A program made the translations under genes and the position numbers. Under the pieces are notes generated by a model that saw nothing but the letters and a program-made list of their open reading frames with translations, was not told the origin of the DNA and searched no databases. A DNA stretch of 64,000 nt, taken from contig CBDDPZ010000009.1 of the NCBI GenBank assembly GCA_965232575.1, positions 930,001-994,000 on the forward strand, written 5' to 3'. The stretch comes from Bin5 sp965232575 (GTDB lineage Bacteria > Chloroflexota > Anaerolineae > Caldilineales > Caldilineaceae). The first letter of the stretch is position 1. Each line of letters starts with the position of its first letter. This document shows, in pieces, positions 9,493 through 18,019 of the stretch.

Positions 9493-10551
9493 ATGCCTCA
9501 ACCCTTTCGGATCGGAGTATCGTCCGGATTCAAGACGGCCGCCCCCGGCACGATCGAACCGGTCCTGGAGCGGTTGATCGACCCATTGCCCCACGTTGAG
9601 TGGGACTTCTTTGACGCCGGAGCAGGCGAGCCTGTTGCAGCTGATGCCATCGCCGGCTTCGAAGGGGTTATCGCCTTGGGCAGCCCTTACGACGCCTCGA
9701 CCGTTGGGGGGAACCGGAACCTCGCCTGCCTGGCCCGCTGGGGAGTTGGCTATGACCTCGTCGACACGCAAGCCTTGACCGCCAACAATATTCTGCTCGC
9801 GATCGCGGTCGACGCCGTGCGCAAGCCGGTGGCCGAGGCGATTCTGACGCTGATTTTGGCTCTGGCCAAAAAGCTGTGGGCCAAGGACAAGCTGGTGCGG
9901 ACCGGCCGCTGGGACCTTAAAGCTCAGACTTCCGGACTTGGGCTGAGCGGCAAGACCGTTGGCTCAGTCGGCATGGGCAACATTGGCGGGGAGATGTTCC
10001 GGCTACTGGGCCCCTTCGACCTGGGCCGGTGCCTTGCCCACGATCCCTACCTGGACCCGCAACGGGCCGAAGCTCTTAACGTGGAACTCGTAAGCATGGA
10101 GACCATCTTCAGCGAGTCCGACTTCGTGGTGACGAACTGCCCTTTGACAGCAGAGACGCGGGGCTTCATCAACGCCCGCTTGTTCGCGTTGATGAAGCCG
10201 AGCGCCTATTTCATCAACACGGCCCGGGGTCCGATCGTCAACCAAGAAGACCTGGTGGCCGCCCTGCAAGCCGGGACCATCGCGGGTGCCGGCCTGGACG
10301 TGGTGGAACCGGAGCCGCTGCCCCTCGATCACCCGCTTATCCAGATGAAAAACGTGATTCTTTCCCCGCATGCGCTGGCATGGACCGACGATCTTTACGA
10401 GATGAACGGCGCCATAGCCTGCGAAAGCCTGCTAGCCGTGTTCCGGGGTGATCTGCCAGACTTCCCGGTCAACCGAGAGGTGATCGAGAAGCCAGGATTC
10501 CGGCAGAAACTGGACAGATTGGCAGTCCGGTGGCGGGAGTTTGGTGAGTAA
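9493..10551 (+). CDS. D-isomer specific 2-hydroxyacid dehydrogenase
   Basis: This 352-residue NAD(P)-dependent oxidoreductase has two Rossmann domains. The nucleotide-binding motif is GSVGMGNIGG, about residues 156-165. The catalytic Arg is in INTARGPIV, followed by the Glu in VVEPEPLPLDHPL and the His in ILSPHAL. Enzymes of this family interconvert 2-oxo and D-2-hydroxy acids; glyoxylate/hydroxypyruvate reductase and phosphoglycerate dehydrogenase are relatives. It is the third gene in a rightward catabolic cluster, 111 bases after the PhyH gene. An AGGAG lies just before the ATG. A second family member, quite different in sequence, is encoded at 12747-13685. Confidence 0.88.
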   Translation: MPQPFRIGVSSGFKTAAPGTIEPVLERLIDPLPHVEWDFFDAGAGEPVAADAIAGFEGVIALGSPYDASTVGGNRNLACLARWGVGYDLVDTQALTANNILLAIAVDAVRKPVAEAILTLILALAKKLWAKDKLVRTGRWDLKAQTSGLGLSGKTVGSVGMGNIGGEMFRLLGPFDLGRCLAHDPYLDPQRAEALNVELVSMETIFSESDFVVTNCPLTAETRGFINARLFALMKPSAYFINTARGPIVNQEDLVAALQAGTIAGAGLDVVEPEPLPLDHPLIQMKNVILSPHALAWTDDLYEMNGAIACESLLAVFRGDLPDFPVNREVIEKPGFRQKLDRLAVRWREFGE

Positions 10552-10872
10552 TAGATCCGGAGGAGACAATAGCGAGGGCCTCAACCCCTTTCTCCTCCGG
10601 TTTCCGGATTGACTCTCACGCCGGCTCTCCAACCATTTCTGCTGACAGCAAATGATCCGCCTATATGCCTCGCGCCCACGTCCGCCTTCTCCGGTCTCTG
10701 CACTTTCCTATTTGTGGACGCCGTTTTGGAAGTCGTGAATTGCCATCGCTCTAACCACTCAGTTGCTTCTCAGTTGCGACAATGTAAGCCTGAAAACAGC
10801 CGGACACACCGGGCAATGCTATACTGCCCGTAGTGTGCGTCAACGATACTGCTCACAACGGAGTCAAAAGGA
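10552..10872. other. Intergenic region of 321 bases
   Basis: Only the promoter-like element at 10810-10830 and an AAGGA ribosome site just before 10873 stand out. Short open frames here have no protein-like features. Confidence 0.4.
10810..10830 (+). promoter_or_regulatory. Extended -10 promoter inside an inverted repeat
   Basis: TGCTATACT at 10817-10825 is a good extended -10. It is framed by CGGGCA (10810-10815) and TGCCCG (10825-10830), a perfect 6-bp inverted repeat with a 9-base centre. The arrangement could be an operator overlapping the promoter of the lipoprotein/peroxidase pair, whose first codon is about 43 bases downstream. Confidence 0.45.
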
Positions 10873-11334
10873 ATGAAAACACGGCTGTTAGTTTGCCTCT
10901 TGGCAGTGGCCCTGGTCCTGAGTGCCTGCAATCCGATAGCACCACCACCATCTGGCGGAGACGGCATGGACATGTCCGGCGGCTCAATGCCGGCCGATTC
11001 GCTCGACCCGCAAACCACCGAAAATGGCCTCTTCACAGTCAGCGCTGTCAGCCGATTGGACCCTATCGTCATCAACGAGACCCATGCGTGGACGCTCCAC
11101 ATCGAGACCGGAGATGGCAGCCCGGTCACCGATGCCGAGATCGCGATCGGCGGCGGTATGCCCGAACACAACCACGGATTTCCCACCGCACCGCGCGTAA
11201 CCGAAAACCTCGGTGAAGGGGACTATCTGCTGGAAGGAATGCGGTTCAATATGGGGGGAGTCTGGGTACTGACGCTGGAGATCAACTCCGGCGGCCAGAG
11301 CGATACGGTTACCTTTGAGTTCGAGTTGAAATAG
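10873..11334 (+). CDS. YtkA/FixH-like secreted lipoprotein
   Basis: This 153-residue protein has a lipoprotein signal peptide: a basic start, a hydrophobic core, then LSAC with the lipidated Cys at 19. A short Met/Gly-rich stretch (GMDMSGGSM) follows. The rest is a beta-sandwich-like domain resembling the YtkA/FixH family, with TLHIETGDGSPVTDAEIAIGG, a His-containing MPEHNHG and a terminal strand pattern. In other bacteria such domains occur beside copper or cytochrome oxidase functions. The next gene, a di-haem peroxidase, starts four bases after its stop, so the two are almost certainly one operon. A metal-binding role for the Met/His residues is my inference. Confidence 0.8.
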   Translation: MKTRLLVCLLAVALVLSACNPIAPPPSGGDGMDMSGGSMPADSLDPQTTENGLFTVSAVSRLDPIVINETHAWTLHIETGDGSPVTDAEIAIGGGMPEHNHGFPTAPRVTENLGEGDYLLEGMRFNMGGVWVLTLEINSGGQSDTVTFEFELK

Positions 11335-11337
11335 AAC

Positions 11338-12705
11338 GTGCGTCGCAGTCTCGTTGCCGGCACGATGCTGGTACTGTTCATCCTCGCCGCGTTGGCCCTG
11401 GTTGCAACCGGGTTGGTCAGCGCCGGACCCTTCGGCGCTTCAATTCGCCAGTTCTTTGGTACCTCTCGAGTTGGAAGCAGTCCCGGCTTCCCGACGGGGA
11501 GCGCGCCGGCTCACAGCTGGACTGACGCCGAACGCGGGCTCATCGCCTCCCTCAGCATCGACCGCCTGCCCCCCTTGCCGCCGGACCCCTCAAACGCCGT
11601 CAGTGATAACCCCGAAGCTGTTGCGCTCGGCCAGGCCCTCTTCTTCGACAGCGGCCTCAGCCCGGACGGAACTGTCTCCTGCGCCACTTGCCATCATCCC
11701 AACAGTTACTTCACGGACGGAAAGGTACTTGCCAACGTGCGCAATGTCGATACAACTCGGCATACGCCCACAATCGTAGGCATCGCTTACAGCGACTGGT
11801 TCTACTGGGATGGTCGCAAAGACAGCCAGTGGGCGCAGGCGCTGGCGCCGCAGGAGGCCGCGATCGAGCACGGCGGTACACGAACGGCGCACGCCCGCTA
11901 TGTGCTGAATACCTACCCGAGCCAGTACGAGGCGGTATTCGGAACGGTACACGACCTCAGCGACACTTCGCGCTTTCCCCCCGCGGCCGCACCCGTGGAG
12001 GACGAGACGGCGCAGGCGGCCTGGGAGGGGATGTCCGAGGCTGATCGCGGCGTGATCAACCGCGTTTTTGCCAATATCGGCAAGAGCATCGCCGCCTACT
12101 CCCGCAGAATTCTGCCCGGCCGAAGCCGCTTTGACGACTACGCAGCGGCTGCGCTCGCCAACGACCAGACCCGCATGTCAGAGCTGTTCAGCGCGCAAGA
12201 AGCGGAGGGGCTGCGGCTGTTTATCGGAGATGGTCAGTGCACGGACTGCCACAACGGTCCCCTGTTTACCAACGGTACGTTTCACAATATCGGACTGCCA
12301 CTGCCGGAGGGAAGCAAGTTCGATCAGGGCCGTACACAGGGGACGCATCAAATGGTTGAGGACATCTTCAACTGCCTGGGCGAATACAGCGATGCGAAAG
12401 AGGAGGAATGCGTGGAACTTCGTTTCATCAAGCTTGAAGGCGAAGAACTCGTCGGCGCGTTCAAGGTGCCCGGCCTGCGCAACGTAGCCAATACGGCTCC
12501 CTACATGCACAACGGCATCTTTCCCGACTTAGACGCTGTAATCCGCCACTATAATCACGCGCCGCCGGCATTCCCAGGTCATTCCGACCTGGTACCGCTT
12601 GCGTTTACTGAGGAGCAGAGCGCGGCGCTCAAAGCCTTCCTATTAACCCTCAGTGCGCCGCCCGACGCCCCGCCGGAATTACTGCGCCCGCCGGAGGGCG
12701 AATAG
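11338..12705 (+). CDS. Di-haem cytochrome c peroxidase (MauG/CcpA family)
   Basis: The product has 455 residues with an N-terminal hydrophobic segment (about 5-28) that is a signal or anchor. It has two CxxCH haem-binding motifs: C115-A-T-C118-H119 and C301-T-D-C304-H305. Their spacing and the following motifs (TPTIVG, FYWDGR, GAFKVPGLRNVANTAPYMHNG) match the bacterial di-haem peroxidase/MauG family, which reduces hydrogen peroxide or oxidises protein residues outside the cytoplasm. The start is a GTG four bases after the upstream lipoprotein stop. The frame ends 41 bases from the convergent dehydrogenase. The pairing with a YtkA-like lipoprotein suggests a surface redox module. Confidence 0.92.
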   Translation: MRRSLVAGTMLVLFILAALALVATGLVSAGPFGASIRQFFGTSRVGSSPGFPTGSAPAHSWTDAERGLIASLSIDRLPPLPPDPSNAVSDNPEAVALGQALFFDSGLSPDGTVSCATCHHPNSYFTDGKVLANVRNVDTTRHTPTIVGIAYSDWFYWDGRKDSQWAQALAPQEAAIEHGGTRTAHARYVLNTYPSQYEAVFGTVHDLSDTSRFPPAAAPVEDETAQAAWEGMSEADRGVINRVFANIGKSIAAYSRRILPGRSRFDDYAAAALANDQTRMSELFSAQEAEGLRLFIGDGQCTDCHNGPLFTNGTFHNIGLPLPEGSKFDQGRTQGTHQMVEDIFNCLGEYSDAKEEECVELRFIKLEGEELVGAFKVPGLRNVANTAPYMHNGIFPDLDAVIRHYNHAPPAFPGHSDLVPLAFTEEQSAALKAFLLTLSAPPDAPPELLRPPEGE

Positions 12706-12746
12706 TAAATTCATATTTTGGCGGCCTGACGCCGGGATCTGAACAG

Positions 12747-13685
12747 TCAGACGACGCGGCTCAGCATCTCTTCTCCGCGCAGTCCGGCCAGCAGATTGTC
12801 CACTGTGCGTCGGGACATCTGGTATCGAGTTTGGAAAGTTGCGCTTCCCAGGTGGGGGAGTATGAGACAGTTATCCTGGCGCAACAGGGGGTGATCGCGC
12901 GGCAACGGCTCCGGCTCGGTTACGTCCATGGCGGCGCCGGCGATCAGATTGTGTTGCAGCGCGTGAAGCAATGCCTCGTGGTCCACAACACCACCACGGG
13001 CGACGTTGATAAGAAATGCGCTTTCTTTCATGCGCTCAAGTTCAGCTGTGCTGATCAGATGCCGCGTTTCCGGCCCCATGGGCACGCTGAGCACGACAAA
13101 ATCCCCCTCCTCAAGCAGCCCCTCCAGGGTTCGGTAGGAGGCGTTTAACTCTTCGGCATAGGGGCTCGGATTGCGGTTATGATAGAGGATTTTCATGTCG
13201 AAGCCGCTCGCACGGCGGGCGACAACGCGGCCGACACGCCCCATACCGATGATTCCGAGAGTCGATCCGTACACCTCGTGGCCATGCAGGATATTGCCGT
13301 CGTAGACCAGGTAGTCGGGACCGCGGGCGTGGAGCCAGCCCGGCACGAGATTGCGGGCGAGCGCCATCAGCAAAGTAAAGGCCATGTCGGCGGTCGCGCC
13401 GTCAACGAAGCCGGGTGTGTACCCGACCGGGAGTCCGCGGGCCTGCGCATCCTCGAGGACGATATGGTCCACGCCAACGCCGAAGTTGCTGAGGCAGCGA
13501 AGTTTCGGCATCTTGTCCATCAGCGAACCGGGCACAATTGGATGGCCGTAAACCAGGAACCCTTCAATAATCAGCAAGTTCGGGTCCTCCTCGGTCAGGT
13601 CCCAGATATGCACATCGCAGGTGTCGGACACCATCTCCGCCATTTCCGGCGGTAGGGCAGAGTCGGTTAATATCTGATACGTCAC
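12747..13685 (-). CDS. D-isomer specific 2-hydroxyacid dehydrogenase
   Basis: The product is a 312-residue enzyme with the family signature GIIGMGRVGRVVARRA for NAD binding, the catalytic Arg in NVARGGVVDHEAL, the Glu in DVTEPEPLPRDHPL and the His in ILPHLGSAT. Its arrangement is that of glyoxylate/hydroxypyruvate or phosphonate-type dehydrogenases; the exact substrate is unclear. It is divergent from the glycosyltransferase gene, and an AGGAGG lies just upstream of its ATG. It is not closely similar to the dehydrogenase at 9493, so the two probably act on different substrates. Confidence 0.88.
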   Translation of the reverse strand: MTYQILTDSALPPEMAEMVSDTCDVHIWDLTEEDPNLLIIEGFLVYGHPIVPGSLMDKMPKLRCLSNFGVGVDHIVLEDAQARGLPVGYTPGFVDGATADMAFTLLMALARNLVPGWLHARGPDYLVYDGNILHGHEVYGSTLGIIGMGRVGRVVARRASGFDMKILYHNRNPSPYAEELNASYRTLEGLLEEGDFVVLSVPMGPETRHLISTAELERMKESAFLINVARGGVVDHEALLHALQHNLIAGAAMDVTEPEPLPRDHPLLRQDNCLILPHLGSATFQTRYQMSRRTVDNLLAGLRGEEMLSRVV

Positions 13686-13772
13686 TGGAACCTCCTTTGC
13701 AATCCGTAGGCCGCATGTAATGCAATGGGCGGCGACTCTGTCAGTTTAGCTTTCAAAGAGGCAACTGTATCG

Positions 13773-14732
13773 ATGTCACGCATCATCTATTTTTGCCCCG
13801 ACTTTCCCCAGCCTTCAGGGGGAATCAAAACGCTCTACCGTCATGTGACGAGGCTGGCGGAGATGGGCTTTGACGCTTGGATCGTCCACCAGAAGCGCCC
13901 CTTCCGAGTGACTTGGCACGGTTACGAGGCGCCAACCCTTTGGCTCTCTGAGCGCCCAAGATTTACCCCGGAAGATGTCCTCGTCATACCGGAAGTCATG
14001 CCACAAGTGATGCAACAGACGGCACAGTTTTCCGGGGAGCGAATCGTCATCGCCTTGAGCTGGTCTCCAACTTACTGGAATTTGCCGGCGAGGCAAATGT
14101 GGCCCAGTTTCGGGATCCACCGCGTCATCACCAAGTCGCCCCTCATCCAGGATTACCTCCGTTGGAGCATGGGGATCGAGGCCACCCTAATCAATGAGTA
14201 TGTAACGCCTGAGCGCTACTACCTCGCTCAGGAGGAGAAACGACCCAAGGTCTGCTATCTCACTCGCAAAGAGCGCTCCGCAGCCTGGCTGCACCAGGTC
14301 CTGTGCGATAAGGGCGAACCATTCACCCGATTCGAGTGGATGTCCCTGCGTGAATTGAGCGAAGACGAATACGCTCGCCACTTGCGAGAAGCAACCGTCT
14401 ACGTCACTACCAATATGCAGGAAGGCATGAATACTTCCGTGCTTGAAGCAATGGCTTGCGGCTGCCTGGTCGTCGGCTACAGCGGCGTCGGCGGCCGCGT
14501 TTACATGAAACCTGAAGGGCCGGCGCAAAACTGCATTCTCGTCGAAAACGGCAATGTCCCTGCGCTTGGCATGAGGCTCGAAACCGTCTTGCGTGAACTG
14601 GCAGCCCAGCCTGAAAGCTTCTCCCGGTTAACAGAAAACGGTCTTGAGACCGCGCGGGCCTACCAGGACGCCAAGGGCGAGGCCGACAGCCTGCGGACGG
14701 TGTTTTCCCCTCTCGTACACGCCAAAGGTTAG
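13773..14732 (+). CDS. Glycosyltransferase family 4-like protein
   Basis: From the ATG at 13773 the product has 319 residues. It begins with IIYFCPDFPQPSGGIKTLYRH, the N-terminal phosphate-loop region of GT-B glycosyltransferases. The C-terminal donor-binding part has MNTSVLEAMACGCLVVGYSGVGG, the ExxAxGxPVV-like GT4 signature. The frame is open from 13725, but the later ATG, with GAGG upstream, fits the family start. It probably transfers a sugar to a cell-surface glycan. No other glycan genes are adjacent, so the target is unknown. Its stop overlaps the stop of the convergent MOSC gene by three bases. Confidence 0.8.
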   Translation: MSRIIYFCPDFPQPSGGIKTLYRHVTRLAEMGFDAWIVHQKRPFRVTWHGYEAPTLWLSERPRFTPEDVLVIPEVMPQVMQQTAQFSGERIVIALSWSPTYWNLPARQMWPSFGIHRVITKSPLIQDYLRWSMGIEATLINEYVTPERYYLAQEEKRPKVCYLTRKERSAAWLHQVLCDKGEPFTRFEWMSLRELSEDEYARHLREATVYVTTNMQEGMNTSVLEAMACGCLVVGYSGVGGRVYMKPEGPAQNCILVENGNVPALGMRLETVLRELAAQPESFSRLTENGLETARAYQDAKGEADSLRTVFSPLVHAKG

Positions 14733-15256
14733 CCGCCCTCCTCCAACTCCTCGCCCAGCAGCATCTTATCGACTGAGTCCCCGACGCGGATTAACCCACC
14801 TTCAATGACTCTTGCGGTGATACCCCCGTGCCCGCGCATGGCGTTGTAACCGCCCGGCCCGAAATTCTCCTCCATGCGGCTACAAGGGTGGCAAGGTCCG
14901 GTATGTTCGAAAACCACGTCTCCTATTCGAAACCTGCGGTCCTGCAGGCTGAACAGGTTGATGCCCCGTACGACAATGTTTCGCCGCGCTAGCGATGGGT
15001 CCGCAGAAGGCCCTTGCAGGAACGCCCCGACTGCGTCGAGGTGCTCTCCCTGGATCAATGTTACCTGGCGGTTGCCGCTGCCCTGGCCGTGAAAATGGTC
15101 GCCTTCAAGCCCGTAACCGGGCACGGCCTCGGCCTCAGTCACAGACTTCAATGGACCGCGCCGCTCGGCGCGCAGACCGATCCACTCTACTATCCCGGCC
15201 TTCGTCGGCTTACTCATCAGTTTTGCCACATCACTCTCCGGATTAAGCGTTGTCAT
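14729..15256 (-). CDS. MOSC domain-containing protein
   Basis: The MOSC domain covers most of the 175 residues, with LEGDHFHGQGSGNRQVTLIQ, ARRNIVVRGINL and the signature Cys in HTGPCHPCSRMEE. MOSC proteins bind or transfer molybdenum-cofactor-linked sulfur, and stand-alone versions (YiiM-like) detoxify N-hydroxylated compounds. The ATG at 15256 is favoured because GGAGAACCTGAG precedes it; the frame extends 17 codons further upstream. It is the last gene of a leftward run of an esterase and two methyltransferases. Confidence 0.85.
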   Translation of the reverse strand: MTTLNPESDVAKLMSKPTKAGIVEWIGLRAERRGPLKSVTEAEAVPGYGLEGDHFHGQGSGNRQVTLIQGEHLDAVGAFLQGPSADPSLARRNIVVRGINLFSLQDRRFRIGDVVFEHTGPCHPCSRMEENFGPGGYNAMRGHGGITARVIEGGLIRVGDSVDKMLLGEELEEGG

Positions 15257-15338
15257 CTCAGGTTCTCCAACGATATTGCCGCCGCCAGTTGGATTCTGCC
15301 TCGCCAATTGGCCCCTAACTCGCTGTCAGCCCTACTGA

Positions 15339-16220
15339 TCATTGTTTGGGCTCCCGGCAGACAAAGGCCCCCATGCGTACCGGCGAACGCAGTTCTCCCC
15401 TTTTGCGAATGACCTCTTCAGCCTGCTGGTATACCAAGGCAGGCAGTTGCCGCTTTACATCGGGATCGATATCCTCTCGCGCAAGCAGGTTACGGTACCG
15501 GCCTATCGTTTTGTAGCTTGCCAGAAACTCTTCCGCGGTGGAGTAGCAAGTCTCGTCCTCAAAGTAAAACCGGTTGACCTTTCTGAAGCCGCCGCTCAGT
15601 ATCTCTCCGCCGTTTTCCATGGAAAACGGCGAGCGATCCTCGGATACATATTGGATGCCAAGTTTGTCGAGGGCTGCATAGTGGAACTCAAGCACGGGAA
15701 CGACGACATCGTCGCTATTGGTGGTTGCCAATAGCCAGCCATCCTCTTTCACTACCCGCGCCAGCTCACATACCCCTGCATGAATGTCGGTCAAGTGATA
15801 GAGCACGTGATTGGCCATCACGCCGTCGAAATATCTGTCCAGGAAGGGCAACTCTTGAATATCGGCCGTAACGAAACCGGCCCGATGCCGCCGCCGCTCC
15901 CCTTCCTCAGCGGCGGTTTCCAGCATGCCCAACGAACTGTCGACACTGGTGACATTGGTAGCCGTCAAAGCAGACAGTTCGAATAGCGGCCAGGTAAATC
16001 TTCCCCAACCACAGCCGGCATCTAACACGGTCACTCCGGCATTGACCGGCACAAGCCCAAGTGCCCAGGTCTCCAGCCTACGACCGGATACCATGTTTGT
16101 CCCAATGTGTTTAGCCTTGAGCTGCTCGCCGCGGCCGTAATAGGGACACAAGGCCCCAGGCGCCGGATCGGCAGCCTCGCCTAGCTCGTTGTGACCGGCT
16201 GCAGCGGTGACAGGACTCAT
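15339..16220 (-). CDS. Class I SAM-dependent methyltransferase
   Basis: The start at 16220 overlaps the stop of the upstream methyltransferase in an ATGA, which indicates translational coupling; the longer frame to 16292 is less likely. The 293-residue product has the SAM motif VLDAGCGWGRFTW, an acidic residue ending the second strand (VTSVDSS), and motif IV-V sequence FDGVMANHVLYHL. The fold is clear; substrate is not. Two adjacent methyltransferases plus an esterase and MOSC protein suggest modification of one small molecule, but no biosynthetic core gene is present. Confidence 0.85.
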   Translation of the reverse strand: MSPVTAAAGHNELGEAADPAPGALCPYYGRGEQLKAKHIGTNMVSGRRLETWALGLVPVNAGVTVLDAGCGWGRFTWPLFELSALTATNVTSVDSSLGMLETAAEEGERRRHRAGFVTADIQELPFLDRYFDGVMANHVLYHLTDIHAGVCELARVVKEDGWLLATTNSDDVVVPVLEFHYAALDKLGIQYVSEDRSPFSMENGGEILSGGFRKVNRFYFEDETCYSTAEEFLASYKTIGRYRNLLAREDIDPDVKRQLPALVYQQAEEVIRKRGELRSPVRMGAFVCREPKQ

Positions 16221-16900
16221 TTGTAGCAAGCAAAACTGCCGAATTCGCCGAAAGCAGCGGAGGCAAAATCCTGGGAAACAGAATCCCCGCAACCGCGCTC
16301 AGCCGACGGACCGCCAGGAATGGAAAAGCCGCACGCGCGAAGCATCTCTACATGCTTCTCTACGCTATAACGGCTGGGATGAGGGTCTTCGGCGTCATAG
16401 AGCAGGTCGCAGTAAGCCAACAGTCCACGCTCGCGCAGCAGGCCGCGTGCCTGTTTCAAGACCTGCCCCTGCTGCGCGAGTTCGCCCAGGTCATGCAGAG
16501 CCTGAATCGATACGACCGCGTCGACCTTTCCAGCCCACCCCATATCGACCAGTTGTGTGGTCCAGTCATCGCTCACGAGATCGGCGCAGAAAAACTGGAT
16601 CACGCTCTCGCTGTCCCGCTGACCGGGGATCGCCCCGAGACGGCGCCCGGCGTATTCGAGCAGGTTAGGCGATAGATCGAAGCCACAATAGCGGACGCCT
16701 GGCAGCTGCCGCATCAGGACTTCAGCCAGAAAGCCGGCTCCACAGGCCAGTTCAACTACCCGCGGCGAACTCGTTGAGCTGGTGTTGACCTGGCTGGCGA
16801 TCCAGGCCGCCGCCTCCTTCCGCTGCGGCCGCTCGCGGTTTAGACGCGCTTCCCAACGGCGTGCTTCGGAGTCGGTACGAACGTTGGCTGATCGAATCAT
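16217..16900 (-). CDS. Class I SAM-dependent methyltransferase
   Basis: The product has 227 residues. The N-terminus (RRWEARLNRERPQRKEAAAW) is followed by the SAM-binding motif VVELACGAGFLAEVL near 48-62, GFDLSPNLLEYA, and a later VVSIQALHDLGE. It is distinct from the methyltransferase downstream, to which it is coupled by a 4-base overlap. Its first 149 bases overlap the 3' end of the esterase gene in another frame. The methyltransferase start is supported by a weak AGGAT just before the ATG and by normal family length. Confidence 0.82.
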   Translation of the reverse strand: MIRSANVRTDSEARRWEARLNRERPQRKEAAAWIASQVNTSSTSSPRVVELACGAGFLAEVLMRQLPGVRYCGFDLSPNLLEYAGRRLGAIPGQRDSESVIQFFCADLVSDDWTTQLVDMGWAGKVDAVVSIQALHDLGELAQQGQVLKQARGLLRERGLLAYCDLLYDAEDPHPSRYSVEKHVEMLRACGFSIPGGPSAERGCGDSVSQDFASAAFGEFGSFACYK

Positions 16901-17828
16901 ATCCTGTCTCTAACTCTGGCTCTGCTTCATTCTCCACAATCGTTTCGACCCATTCTCCGATCTCACTGTGCGCCCGCCTGGCCTCCGGGACCCAAGGATA
17001 AAATGCGTGAAAGGAATGCCACATTCCCTTCCAGATTTTGAGCGAAACATCAACGCCGGCCGACCTTGCCCTAGACTCCAAGCGTGTTGAATCGTCGAGC
17101 AGGATCTCGTCATTTCCGACGTGGATGAGCATGGGCGGAAATCCACTCAGGTCACCAAACAGGGGAGATACAAGTGGATGATCGGTCGCGGAGGCGCCGC
17201 GGTAGCGATTCGCCAGAAGCGGAATACCCGCAGGACGCAGCCAGGGGTCCCGGCGAGCGCGAGTGTGCAAACTGTCCCCCGTTCCCAGCAGATCGGTCCA
17301 AGGCGAAAGAAGAACTGCGCCTGCCGGCATCGGCATCCCTTCATCCCGCAGAGTCTGCAGAAGCGCTAAAGTGAGACCCCCTCCGGACGATTCGCCACCA
17401 ACTATGATGCGATCAGGCGTATAGCCCTGTGCCATCAGAAATCTGTAGGAGGCGCGTGCGTCGAGAAGGCCGGCAGGAAACGGGTGTTCCGGCGCAAGGC
17501 GGTATTCGGGCAGTAGTATGCGGCAACGGCAAGCTTTGGCGATATGCGAGACGAAGCCCCGATGGGACTGGCATGAGCCGATGAAATAGCCGCCTCCGTG
17601 CAAATAGAGAAATGCCCTATCTGACCGCGTATCCCGCATATCGATCCATTCCGAAGGGACGCCGTAAGCGTCGACCGGCGCTGCCAGCATCCCCTCGGCC
17701 ATTGGGAGGAGGCGATGCCCGCGGCGGTCCAGAGTTTCACGCTGATCCGGAATCGGGCGGTTAAGGGGAAGACGGCTATTGCGCACGCGAAAATAGAATT
17801 TGAAGATTTGGCTGTGGATACTTGGCAT
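16752..17828 (-). CDS. Alpha/beta hydrolase, hormone-sensitive lipase (HSL) family, with C-terminal read-on
   Basis: This 358-residue protein has the HSL-family oxyanion motif HGGG (77-80), the nucleophile elbow GESSGG with Ser147, Asp240 in HVGNDE and His271 in MWHSFHAF. It is likely an esterase for short acyl or xenobiotic esters. The family fold should end near residue 300. The last 50 or so residues (RSTPLGSASKPRAAAAEGG region) look like out-of-frame translation of the next gene and overlap it by 149 bases, so the original stop codon has probably been lost. It is the first gene of a leftward four-gene run. Confidence 0.85.
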   Translation of the reverse strand: MPSIHSQIFKFYFRVRNSRLPLNRPIPDQRETLDRRGHRLLPMAEGMLAAPVDAYGVPSEWIDMRDTRSDRAFLYLHGGGYFIGSCQSHRGFVSHIAKACRCRILLPEYRLAPEHPFPAGLLDARASYRFLMAQGYTPDRIIVGGESSGGGLTLALLQTLRDEGMPMPAGAVLLSPWTDLLGTGDSLHTRARRDPWLRPAGIPLLANRYRGASATDHPLVSPLFGDLSGFPPMLIHVGNDEILLDDSTRLESRARSAGVDVSLKIWKGMWHSFHAFYPWVPEARRAHSEIGEWVETIVENEAEPELETGYDSISQRSYRLRSTPLGSASKPRAAAAEGGGGLDRQPGQHQLNEFAAGS

Positions 17829-17845
17829 GGTGAAGACCGGGAAAG

Positions 17846-17917
17846 GCAGTTTTTAGTAGTCAGTAGTCAGTTTTTAGTGAACGGCAACGGCGCGAGCCGC
17901 TAAAAACTAAAAACTGC
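17846..17917. repeat. Palindromic repeat element (REP/MITE-like)
   Basis: GCAGTTTTTAGT at 17846-17857 is exactly inverted as ACTAAAAACTGC at 17906-17917. Inside are a second copy of CAGTTTTTAGT (17868-17878), a TAGTCAGTAGTCAG direct repeat, and a CGGC/GCCG inner stem. Together they can fold into a long hairpin. It lies between the divergent esterase and aldo/keto reductase genes. The structure resembles small non-autonomous mobile elements, but only one copy is in this window. Confidence 0.6.
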
Positions 17918-18019
17918 AGTTCAGTGGTTTTGCCCAAGAGGTTACCACGAAAATACGCCTTGCAAAAGCTGCGCCCCTGCGGTAGCGTACAGCCAGCGCA
18001 ATTATAAGGAAGGGAGGGA

